This document shows positions 42,708 to 50,425 of a stretch of 64,000 bases of DNA, one piece after another (the first letter of the stretch is position 1; each line of letters starts with the position of its first letter). Under the pieces are notes generated by a model, which was given only the letters and a program-made list of their open reading frames with translations, ran no database searches and was not told where the DNA came from. The position numbers were made by a program, and so were the translations under genes. The stretch is from Sporisorium sorghi (taxonomy: Eukaryota; Basidiomycota; Ustilaginomycetes; Ustilaginales; Ustilaginaceae): positions 47,777 through 111,776 of the forward strand of contig JALCCG010000039.1 of NCBI GenBank assembly GCA_023212695.1, read 5' to 3'.

Positions 42708-43820
42708 TCATCTGAAAAATGATTCCAAATTGGCTGTAAGCGCCTGCCTCACCACATACCGGCTTTCGTCCCCGCCGGGAGCCATGATCCAGTATGTTCC
42801 CTGATAACTTGCTTCACCCTCCGAACCCCAAGCCACAATGAATTGCCAGGCTGAACCAAAACGCTTATCGAATTCCACTCTATAATTTTCGGCAATGTTC
42901 TCCTTCGAAACAGGTTCGATCCGGACATGCTGTACGCTCTCAAAAGACTTCATCCATTCCGTAAACTCCACCATGTCCTGGACATAATGACCGGAGAAAT
43001 AACCTTCGGCACCCCCCGATATGGCGTAAAAGGTCTCCTGATCCTCGGCTTGAGCCGCCTGATACAGCAAAGAAACCGTCTGCACCGGGGTCAAGACAGG
43101 CATCTTCGCTTTCGCTGCCAGAAATGCCCTGTCTTCCGCGGTATGACGAATCTCCACAGCAATGAGCTCCTCCATCGCCGCCTCTCTGCCAAGCTCGTAA
43201 GCTCCCGGGTAAATCGTGGATTGCTCTACCACTTTAAGCCCATCCGTGAACGCCGTCACGAACCACAGGTTGTGGTCCCCCTGACTGAGCTCCTCCAGCA
43301 CAATCTCGGCCTGACTGCCGTACGTAATCGCAAGCAGCTGGCGGCTTGCCTGATCCAGAATCTCTTTATCGAAAACCATGAAGCGTTCCGGCCGCACTTC
43401 CCGTTTGCCGGCCTCTTCGATTAATACCTTCAGCTTGGCCGGGGAAATCCGGACACTCGGAATGTCGGCATGCTGGAAATACGATTCGGAATCGTCAGCC
43501 TGAAGCGCCTCGTACATTCGGAGAACCGCATCAATCGGATTCCTGTTGGTATCCCCTTTTGGCTCGGACCCTTGCTCCGCCTGACGATCGACTTGTTCTT
43601 CTTGCCGGAATGCCGTACGCACCGATTCCTTAGCCGATGCTGACGTCTCCGATTCTTCTCTGACGGACTTCCCGGCATTCGGTATGGAGGCAGCGGACGT
43701 TGGCTGCACAGATGATGGCTCCTCCTTGCTGCAAGCAGCTGTTAACAGGATCGTCAGTACAGCCAAAGCAAGAGTCAGTCCATACTGCTTATACAGCTTG
43801 CCGATATTCAATTCATTCAC
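42708..43820 (-). CDS. Lipoprotein with duplicated domain, function unknown
   Basis: A 370-residue protein I do not recognise. The N-terminus has a helix and lipobox ILLTAACSKEE (Cys30), then a Ser/Glu-rich linker of about 60 residues. Two similar halves follow: one opens with DAVLRMYEALQADDSESYFQHA (about residue 97) and the other with QTVSLLYQAAQAEDQETFYAIS (about residue 246). Each is followed by a mixed alpha/beta part with an aromatic-rich strand (LWFVTAFTDG and WQFIVAWGSEG). This resembles tandem NTF2/SnoaL-like cones. It would be surface-anchored. Confidence 0.6.
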   Translation of the reverse strand: MNELNIGKLYKQYGLTLALAVLTILLTAACSKEEPSSVQPTSAASIPNAGKSVREESETSASAKESVRTAFRQEEQVDRQAEQGSEPKGDTNRNPIDAVLRMYEALQADDSESYFQHADIPSVRISPAKLKVLIEEAGKREVRPERFMVFDKEILDQASRQLLAITYGSQAEIVLEELSQGDHNLWFVTAFTDGLKVVEQSTIYPGAYELGREAAMEELIAVEIRHTAEDRAFLAAKAKMPVLTPVQTVSLLYQAAQAEDQETFYAISGGAEGYFSGHYVQDMVEFTEWMKSFESVQHVRIEPVSKENIAENYRVEFDKRFGSAWQFIVAWGSEGEASYQGTYWIMAPGGDESRYVVRQALTANLESFFR

Positions 43821-43926
43821 CCCCTATATATAGATAATGACCCCACTGTATTTAGGATTTGTACTGCCATCTATCTCTTTATATTCATCATCGTCATTCC
43901 GCAAGGGAATGTTTATTGTTATAAGC

Positions 43927-43969
43927 AAAAAAGCTCCCGCCTCAGATCTTGAGACCTTGAGTGAGAGCT
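43927..43969 (-). terminator. Terminator of the MhqN-like nitroreductase gene
   Basis: AGCTC (43932-43936) pairs with GAGCT (43965-43969), with an inner CTCA/TGAG pairing, followed by T on the minus strand. It lies 20 bases after the stop codon. Confidence 0.7.
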
Positions 43970-43990
43970 CTTACGCGTACCCTGGATAAC

Positions 43991-44617
43991 TTAAAACTGA
44001 TTATAGCTTACAAATTCCAATACCGGCTTGCGGTAGCCGCGGGGGCGGGGCTTTCTGGTATCCTCCTTGCCGATGGCAATCAACATCGCAGGTACGTAGG
44101 AATTCGGAACATTTAATGTCTTCCGCAAAACTTCAGGATCAAATCCGATCATCGGGCAGGTATCCCAGCCCTTGTCCTTGGCTACCATCATCAGCAGCAT
44201 CGAGGACAGGCTTGCATTACGAATGGCCTCTTCCCTCATAAAAGCGTCTCCGCCCGCTTCATAGAAATCCGTCACCGATTCAACCGTCATATCAAACTCC
44301 AGTTTATCGATCACTCCGAGGTTCAAGAAACCCTCATTCATTCTTCCGATGTCCTCATAGGCGAACTTGTTTCCAAACACAACGATGACGGCAGAGGCGG
44401 TATGGATCTTGTACTGTTTGTGGGCCGCTTCGTAAATTTGGTGCTTGATATCGGGATCCTTCACCACAACATAATGCGTGTGCTGTAAATTAAACGCCGA
44501 AGGAGCGTACTTAACCTCATTAAATATTTCATTCAAATCCTTGTCCGGAATTTCGATTCCTTCAATAAACAGATTAGCCGACCTCCGGCTCTTAATCAAC
44601 GATGTCAGATCACTCAT
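43991..44617 (-). CDS. Nitroreductase family protein, MhqN/YodC-like
   Basis: A 208-residue FMN-binding oxidoreductase. It has the RRSANLF FMN-phosphate motif, YAPSAFNLQHTHYVVV, and GWDTCPMIGFDPEVLRKTLNVPNSYVPAMLIAIGKEDTRKPRPRGYRKPV at the C-terminal part. MhqN and YodC of Bacillus subtilis are close relatives and reduce quinones or are induced by them. A role in quinone or electrophile defence is inferred. It has a promoter-like sequence about 310 bases upstream and a terminator close behind. Confidence 0.88.
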   Translation of the reverse strand: MSDLTSLIKSRRSANLFIEGIEIPDKDLNEIFNEVKYAPSAFNLQHTHYVVVKDPDIKHQIYEAAHKQYKIHTASAVIVVFGNKFAYEDIGRMNEGFLNLGVIDKLEFDMTVESVTDFYEAGGDAFMREEAIRNASLSSMLLMMVAKDKGWDTCPMIGFDPEVLRKTLNVPNSYVPAMLIAIGKEDTRKPRPRGYRKPVLEFVSYNQF

Positions 44618-45062
44618 ATCTATACAACTCCTAATTCATCCTATTAATTATAAAAAATACAGCATCCATCAAATACAGTTCGAATTCATAACTATTCGCT
44701 GCAGCCCGGTGCAAGTCCGGTCTTCATATGCATGGGTTTCATCTGATCGCCAGTTCCCATTCTTATTATTTTCTACCTTTATCGTTTATATTGAAGTTAT
44801 GTACATCACACTTGCCCTTGCTCTTTAGTTGCGTTAATTAAACCATTTACAAGGTTAACTATGAGGCATTCGCCAAAACTTACCACTTTCAATCCACTAA
44901 CTTTTATATAGTTATTTATCTTGATTTAAAGATATATGATTATCCCCTATCTGTCAACCATTATTTAACTACTCACTACCGGCTACCCCATCCGCTGTTC
45001 GGCAACCATGGAAGTCTGATCCCTAATGCCTGGCAGCACTTCATCACCCGTAAATTCAAGTC
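44618..45062. other. AT-rich intergenic region
   Basis: This gap of about 450 bases has no gene I can support. It holds a promoter-like pair on the minus strand (44957-44929). It also holds a short GCCCGGTGCAAGTCCGG (44703-44719) that looks like the P4 part of a cobalamin riboswitch but lacks every other part of one. Confidence 0.5.
44929..44957 (-). promoter_or_regulatory. Promoter-like sequence upstream of the MhqN-like gene
   Basis: On the minus strand TTGACA (44957-44952) and TATCTT (44934-44929) are 17 bases apart. The leader to the gene would be about 300 bases, so another promoter nearer to the gene is also possible. Confidence 0.4.
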
Positions 45063-45090
45063 AAAAAAACGTGCAGACATTGTCTGCACG
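45063..45090 (-). terminator. Terminator of the GH43 gene
   Basis: CGTGCAGACA and TGTCTGCACG form a 10-bp perfect stem with a one-base centre, followed by seven T on the minus strand, 50 bases after the stop codon. Confidence 0.88.
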
Positions 45091-45140
45091 CCATCAACTT
45101 GTAAAAAAGGAGCTCCCCCTTGGATTAGGATCATCGCCCC

Positions 45141-47546
45141 CTATTCCGCCAGCTTTTTGATCTCCTCTACGGTCAGGGCCTTGTTATAGATCCGTACCTC
45201 ATCCAGACTGCCGTTAAAATAAGGATCGGCCGCAAACCGGCTTTTGCCCAAATAAGCTTCCGTTGTCAGTAGCTCGTTCGGATTCAGCTTCATATGGTCT
45301 CCTGACGCAACGACTTGACCATTCACGTACAGCTTGCCTGTATCTCCTTGCAAAGTGACTGTTACATGGGTCCATTCATTGGTCGGCAATGGCGCGGCAG
45401 ACAAGAGGCTCTGATCTCCACCGCTTCCATGCAGCGTGAATTGCAGCACACCGGAGTGCTGGGATGGCGTCAGGAACATATGCCTGGCCAGTCCGTTCCC
45501 TGCATCCAGCACTCTCTGCCACGGAGCTCCTCCCTTCCAATATACCCAGGCTGCAAAAGTAAAGTCCTCGGTATCGGTCACCTGGTTTGGCAGCTCAATA
45601 TAGCCATCCGTGCCGTTGAACTCCATCCCGCCGCCTTGCCGGCTCTGCTCGTTCCACTGGACGCCTCCAACCAACTTGCCATGAAATCCATTAGCTGAGC
45701 TGTCTAACACCGCATTGCCCTTATTCTCACTGAATGGGTAGTTCAGCAGCAGCGGACCTGCCGGCTGTTGCAAGACGTTCACTTCAAAGGCTCTGGAAGC
45801 CTTTGATTTGCCCTTTGTAATTTGAGCGGTTAATGTAACCTTGGCATCCCCTGTCCCCGCAGCAGGGCGCTTCACCTTACCGCTTGCGGTTATAACTTCC
45901 GGATGAGAGGAACTCCAGCCAATGACCGTTCCACCCGAAGCCTGGGAAGGCAGGGTCAGATCGTAAAAAATACCGCTCACGTCCCCTATGGACAGGTCCT
46001 TCTTCACTGCATTCACCGTCTCCTTATCACTCCGGTCAAGCTGACGCGCGCCCCACACGGCCGCTCCATCCGCTGAAAGAGCCGTAAAGGTCATCACCTG
46101 CCGCTTCGCATCAGGGTCCCACTGCTCAGCGAGCACCCCTGTATAACCCACTCCATCCAGCGTAAGCTGCACATCCCGTTTTCCGCTGATCTTCCATGTG
46201 CCCGCTGCTCCACCCGTGACTTTGCCGTTCTTATGAAGCTCAATGGATACGGATTCTTTCACTGCAGCTGAGATATCTTTGCCGTGATGAACCAGCTTGT
46301 ATTCTCCAGCCGCATCATTCGGCGTAATCTTATGGTTATGCTTCGCTTCCTCGCCCGCGTATCGGTATGGTGCCGCTACAGGCCAACCCTCCTCATTCAT
46401 GTACAGTTCATGCACCCGGATCTCATGCTCTTCTCCCCGCAGCGGGAATCGGCTGTGAAAAATAAGAAATGTTCTTCCGCTCCGCTCATCATAATAAACG
46501 GAGTTATGTCCTGGTGATACAGCTCCCGTTCCGATTCCCGTTCCCGGATCACCAATCAAGCGTTGAAATAAATAGTTTCCCATCAGCTTCACGCCGTACG
46601 GTTCAATCGACTGGTCATCAAAAAGCGGAAGCGCAGGATCCGCCTTCACCTCTCTCATATCGTTGCCTTCTGCATCGTAGAAGGGACCATCCGGACTTTT
46701 TGAACGAACGACCCGCATATTGTAACCTCCAGCCGCATCCAAGCCGCCGTACGAAAGATACAGATAATAATAGTCCGTCTCCGGGTTGTAGAGCATGTAC
46801 GGCCCTTCAATCCGGCTGTGATTGCCGCCGAGCAGCTTCTTGCCATATCCCTGTCCAGGCAGCGGCTTGCCTGTCTTGGCATCCATCTCCATAATGAAAA
46901 TGCCACCGGAGTATGAGCCGTATACCATCCACAGCTTGCCGTTCTTATCGAAGAATACATCCGGATCTACCACGTTCGGGTGCTTGGTGGCATCATAGAC
47001 GGTTCCATCCTCACTGATCTCATCCCACATGCCAGATTTCAGAATAATGCCCGTGTCCTTATAAGGTCCCTCGATCTGGTCTGAAACCGCGACCCCCATA
47101 GCGGATCGCGGGGAATCTCCTTTGCAGGCGTTGTAATACATATAGAATTTGCCGTCAGCCAGTTGAATCACATCCGCTGCCCACAAGGTATCGCTCTGCG
47201 CCCAGGCGAGTGTCTCCTTCAGTTCCTCCGTTACATTCGGGATCAACGGGTTGCCGTTCGTGACTCCCGATGCAACCATATCCCAGTTCAGCAGATCCTT
47301 CGATTTGGCCGCAGCCAGATGGGAACCGAACACATAATATGTATCCCCGGTCTTGATGACGGACGGATCATGAACGGACGCTTCCCGAAATACAGGCGTC
47401 TTATCTGCCTTCTTGCTTGCTCCCGCCTCAGCGTACACATCCGGACTGCTCACCACCGCCCCCTGACCCATAGAGGTTAACCCCCCAATCAATAAGGCTG
47501 CAGCCAAGCTTGCAGCAGCCGTCTTACGCAGCATGTTCTGGTGCAT
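45141..47546 (-). CDS. Secreted GH43 arabinanase with LamG module
   Basis: An 801-residue exported enzyme. Residues 1-35 are a signal peptide. The five-bladed family 43 domain covers about residues 50-390, with Asp60 (SVHDPSV), Asp194 (NVVDPDVFF) and Glu247 (SRIEGPYM) as the likely catalytic trio. A C-terminal GH43 accessory domain (about 400-505) and an atrophied Ig-like domain (about 510-595) follow; then a LamG carbohydrate-binding domain (about 600-795, LLLNYPFSENKGNAVLDSSANG). The set is typical of endo-1,5-alpha-L-arabinanases that attack pectin side chains. Confidence 0.87.
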   Translation of the reverse strand: MHQNMLRKTAAASLAAALLIGGLTSMGQGAVVSSPDVYAEAGASKKADKTPVFREASVHDPSVIKTGDTYYVFGSHLAAAKSKDLLNWDMVASGVTNGNPLIPNVTEELKETLAWAQSDTLWAADVIQLADGKFYMYYNACKGDSPRSAMGVAVSDQIEGPYKDTGIILKSGMWDEISEDGTVYDATKHPNVVDPDVFFDKNGKLWMVYGSYSGGIFIMEMDAKTGKPLPGQGYGKKLLGGNHSRIEGPYMLYNPETDYYYLYLSYGGLDAAGGYNMRVVRSKSPDGPFYDAEGNDMREVKADPALPLFDDQSIEPYGVKLMGNYLFQRLIGDPGTGIGTGAVSPGHNSVYYDERSGRTFLIFHSRFPLRGEEHEIRVHELYMNEEGWPVAAPYRYAGEEAKHNHKITPNDAAGEYKLVHHGKDISAAVKESVSIELHKNGKVTGGAAGTWKISGKRDVQLTLDGVGYTGVLAEQWDPDAKRQVMTFTALSADGAAVWGARQLDRSDKETVNAVKKDLSIGDVSGIFYDLTLPSQASGGTVIGWSSSHPEVITASGKVKRPAAGTGDAKVTLTAQITKGKSKASRAFEVNVLQQPAGPLLLNYPFSENKGNAVLDSSANGFHGKLVGGVQWNEQSRQGGGMEFNGTDGYIELPNQVTDTEDFTFAAWVYWKGGAPWQRVLDAGNGLARHMFLTPSQHSGVLQFTLHGSGGDQSLLSAAPLPTNEWTHVTVTLQGDTGKLYVNGQVVASGDHMKLNPNELLTTEAYLGKSRFAADPYFNGSLDEVRIYNKALTVEEIKKLAE

Positions 47547-47571
47547 GCGATTCTCCCTTCACTTCATTTTT

Positions 47572-47585
47572 TGTAAACCCTTTCA
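47572..47585. promoter_or_regulatory. Weak cre-like site upstream of the GH43 gene
   Basis: TGTAAACCCTTTCA is close to the CcpA operator pattern TGNAANCGNWNNCA but has CC in place of the central CG. It lies 26 bases upstream of the start codon, where bound CcpA would block transcription. Confidence 0.3.
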
Positions 47586-47749
47586 CAAATAAAAACCAAG
47601 AAGCTGTGATTTTTGAAGCTTTGTTCATTTGATTCAAAATAATATAAAACGTTTTATATTTGATAAGATATTAACATTGCCTGTTATGGAATATCAATCC
47701 TAAATCTCATTATTTTTATTAACAAATATAATAATGGGAGGAAAGACCT

Positions 47750-47785
47750 AAAAAACCCTGATCTATTACGGATCAGGGTTTTATT
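47750..47785 (-). terminator. Terminator of the GH8 gene
   Basis: AACCCTGATC (47754-47763) and GATCAGGGTT (47771-47780) form a 10-bp perfect stem with a 7-base loop and T on the minus strand. The plus strand also shows a T-rich end. Confidence 0.85.
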
Positions 47786-47818
47786 TTATATTTTAATGAA
47801 ACTAAATCAGGGAGTCAC

Positions 47819-49042
47819 TCAGTAGCTCCACCAGTTACCCGACATCACAATCATGGAGAACAGCTTGATGCTCTCCTCATAATATCCCTCTGCAGATGCG
47901 TTCGTTGTGTAACTCCACACAGAGTTCAACCAGCTCTGATGACTGGATGAAGTCATGGCGCTCACGCCGAACGGTGCATAGAAGGCTCCGCTGTTATAGG
48001 TCACCAGCGCGGTGCCGTTCAGATTATATCCTGCCTTAACATTAGCCGGATTGCTGCTCGTAGCTGATTTAATGAAGGTGTTCATTTTGTTCAATTGATT
48101 CAGTGCACGTGAATCGCCTGTCATCAGGTAATCGGTTGTTATCCGCCAAGGGGTTCGGGATGAATTGTAATAATATTTCCCATCGTTTGCTCCCTCCAGG
48201 AATCCCGCTGCAGCAGGCTGATAATTGCTGCCTGACATGACAACGAAATCCGGCAGCAAGCCGGTATTCGAGCTGTAACCGTTGTAGATCGAATTGATGA
48301 TGGTATAGGTCTTGTTAATGACGTTATCCCAGCGAGCATCGCCTGTGGCCGACCGGAATGCCTTCATATGATTCAGCATGAAATCCGATGGGCGGGTGGC
48401 GGTGTTGTAGTTGCCGCTCGTAGCCCAATCGCCAAGCCGCAGCGTCCATTGCGATTGGTTCACGTCGTTGCTCATAATCGCGTTAATGATATTTTTGGCC
48501 GCTTGCAGGTAATTGATCGAGCCGCTGCTTCCCCACTGCTTGTCCGCAAGCAGAAGGGCATAAGCAATGTCCATGTCGCCGTCCGTTGCCGAATTGGCTC
48601 CCTCGATATTCTGGAAGCTGCTGTTCTGTTTCCATGCCATTAAATACGGATTGTTATCACTAGGGTGCGCTTTATAATAACGATAAAGTCCATCAAAATA
48701 CGTCTGTGCATTACTGTCATACCCCGCCATGAGAACGGTGAATAACATGCCGTAGCCATGAGCCTCGGACACCGTCTCCCCTGCGGAATTGTATTTCACA
48801 TAATATTGTCCTGAAGCAGCCGGTTTCAAGAACGAGCCCTTCCAGCTGTTCCACTTGCTCTGAACCGCATTATCCATCACAGTCTGTGTCACATGATTAG
48901 GCTTAATGGAGCCGCTCGTATAGGTTGTATGCTGAGGAAACGGCTTGTTGGCCGCCATAGACAATCCGGCTGGCAGAACCATAACCACGGCACAGAGCAA
49001 TACCACAGATTTACGAATAATTGATTTTCGGAATAGCTTCAT
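47819..49042 (-). CDS. Secreted glycoside hydrolase family 8 endoglucanase
   Basis: A 407-residue secreted enzyme. The signal peptide ends near GLSMA-AN (residues 1-31). The family 8 domain fills the rest: the acid Glu93 is in VSEAHGYGM and Asp156 lies in TDGDMDIAYALLLADKQWG. Such enzymes cut beta-1,4-glucan, chitosan or mixed-linked glucan. The ATG at 49042 is chosen over 49132 because it begins the signal peptide and has AAAGGAG before it. A strong promoter lies about 190 bases upstream, and the leader contains a short hairpin (TTACCA/TGGTAA at 49080-49099) and the palindrome AAACCGGTTT. Confidence 0.9.
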   Translation of the reverse strand: MKLFRKSIIRKSVVLLCAVVMVLPAGLSMAANKPFPQHTTYTSGSIKPNHVTQTVMDNAVQSKWNSWKGSFLKPAASGQYYVKYNSAGETVSEAHGYGMLFTVLMAGYDSNAQTYFDGLYRYYKAHPSDNNPYLMAWKQNSSFQNIEGANSATDGDMDIAYALLLADKQWGSSGSINYLQAAKNIINAIMSNDVNQSQWTLRLGDWATSGNYNTATRPSDFMLNHMKAFRSATGDARWDNVINKTYTIINSIYNGYSSNTGLLPDFVVMSGSNYQPAAAGFLEGANDGKYYYNSSRTPWRITTDYLMTGDSRALNQLNKMNTFIKSATSSNPANVKAGYNLNGTALVTYNSGAFYAPFGVSAMTSSSHQSWLNSVWSYTTNASAEGYYEESIKLFSMIVMSGNWWSY

Positions 49043-49235
49043 CAAATTTCGCTCCTTTGATTTTCGAATAGGAAATCTATTACCATGGCAACCTGGTAAA
49101 CCGGTTTCGGATTCGACCACCACCCTTCCCAATTATCGATGGAAACGAGGAGACTGATTATATGTATGCGCTACCAATAAAAACGGATATGTACCTTCTT
49201 TCATATAAAAAGAGTGCATATCCATATCTACTATT

Positions 49236-49264
49236 ATTATAATATAACTGTATATTATTGTAAA
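49236..49264 (-). promoter_or_regulatory. Sigma-A promoter of the GH8 gene
   Basis: On the minus strand TTTACA (49264-49259) and TATAAT (49241-49236) are exactly 17 bases apart. The start near 49229 gives a leader of about 187 bases, long for a secreted hydrolase. The rest of the gap back to 49301 holds no gene. Confidence 0.7.
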
Positions 49265-49300
49265 TTGATAGTTTGTGTATTCCCCTTATTCCGGGCAAGC

Positions 49301-49347
49301 AAAAAAGCTGTCCTCCCGCAGTGAAAACACGGCTTGAAGAGACAGCT
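49301..49347 (-). terminator. Terminator of the third ABC operon
   Basis: AGCTGTC (49306-49312) and GACAGCT (49341-49347) pair perfectly, with an inner stem and a run of T on the minus strand. It lies 36 bases after the dehydrogenase stop codon. Confidence 0.8.
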
Positions 49348-49382
49348 ATATCCATTCCACCCCGATATCGGCGGGTTCCGCA

Positions 49383-50405
49383 TTAAGCTTCTGCACCCAC
49401 TGGATCATCATCATATTTAAAAATCGTTCCCAGTGTTGCAGATCCCGGACCATACCGCTCATAAGCCTTGCCCGCTTCATCCACGGGGATTACATGCGAG
49501 ATCAGCGGTTTAACCGTTATTCTCCCTTCGGCAAGGAGACGAATATATTCGGCGATGTTGCGCCCTTCCGTCCAGCGCACGAAACCAATCGGATAATCCG
49601 TATTGCGGAGTTCATAATCCGTTTCATACCGGCCAGGACCTCCTGCGCGCGATATGAGCACCTGTGCCTCCTTGCCAAACATCGCTTCCCTGGAATAGCT
49701 CATGGATAAATCGCCGACCATGACGATTTTGCCCTTATCCCGTATCCATCCCATCGAGGCGTTAATGAGCTCCTCCCCAGGTCCGCTCGCACACAGAATC
49801 ACGCTGTCAACTCCATGTCCGCCGGTCATAAGCTGAATCCGCTCCTCAAGCAGCTCCTGACTGTCATACGCATAGGGAATATACCGCTTCATCTCCTTCA
49901 CCCGTTCCGGGTTCAGATCAAGCCCCGCAACGGGGCAGGCTGACGCGTGGGCAATCTGGGCAATCATCTGCCCGAGTATGCCAAGACCGACAATTACTGC
50001 CGATTCGCCGAAATGCAGATCCGCTACCCGCAGGGCATGGATGGCAATCGCCCCAAGCCCGGCAAAAGCAGCCTCCTTCGGATCCACCCCATCCGGGACA
50101 GCAGCCGTCAGGTTGGAAGGCACTGCAAGCCACTGGGCATGACGCACGTAAGGCGCCCCATAACAGGCCACCCTTTGCCCAATGGCAAGCCTCTCCACGC
50201 CAGCGCCCAATGCCTCGATAATCCCGACAGCGCTGTAACCCATGATGACTTTTTGATCCGATGCTCTTCGAATAAAGATCATTTCCGTACCCGGGCTGAC
50301 CGCCGAATATTCGGTACGAACAAGCACATGACCTGCCGGCAATCCGGCCGGCTTGTCGATTTGATCCACGATAACTTCTCCAAGAATGGTAGCCACAGCT
50401 TTCAT
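49383..50405 (-). CDS. Medium-chain dehydrogenase without the catalytic zinc ligand
   Basis: A 340-residue NAD(P)-dependent alcohol dehydrogenase-like protein. The Rossmann motif is VIVGLGILGQMIAQ. The N-terminal domain has SAVSPGTEM where zinc enzymes carry the Cys of the catalytic site, so it probably uses no zinc there; this SPGTE form is seen in BchC-like members. KGKIVMVGDLS and FVRWTEGRNIAEYIRLLAEGRI complete the family picture. It starts 20 bases after the AraC sensor gene, so it belongs to the ABC operon. Oxidation of a sugar from the imported glycoside is the likely role. Confidence 0.82.
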   Translation of the reverse strand: MKAVATILGEVIVDQIDKPAGLPAGHVLVRTEYSAVSPGTEMIFIRRASDQKVIMGYSAVGIIEALGAGVERLAIGQRVACYGAPYVRHAQWLAVPSNLTAAVPDGVDPKEAAFAGLGAIAIHALRVADLHFGESAVIVGLGILGQMIAQIAHASACPVAGLDLNPERVKEMKRYIPYAYDSQELLEERIQLMTGGHGVDSVILCASGPGEELINASMGWIRDKGKIVMVGDLSMSYSREAMFGKEAQVLISRAGGPGRYETDYELRNTDYPIGFVRWTEGRNIAEYIRLLAEGRITVKPLISHVIPVDEAGKAYERYGPGSATLGTIFKYDDDPVGAEA

Positions 50406-50425
50406 ACGAACCCTCCCACTTCGCT

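Noticed and set aside
44697..44725. GCCCGGTGCAAGTCCGG, which resembles the P4 part of a cobalamin riboswitch
   Set aside because: The other conserved parts, including the CCGCCACTG-like element and the B12 box, are missing on both sides and no B12-related gene is near.
49060..49120. Possible riboswitch in the long GH8 leader
   Set aside because: There is a short hairpin and an AAACCGGTTT palindrome, but the conserved parts of the cyclic-di-GMP and other riboswitch classes that I know are not present.
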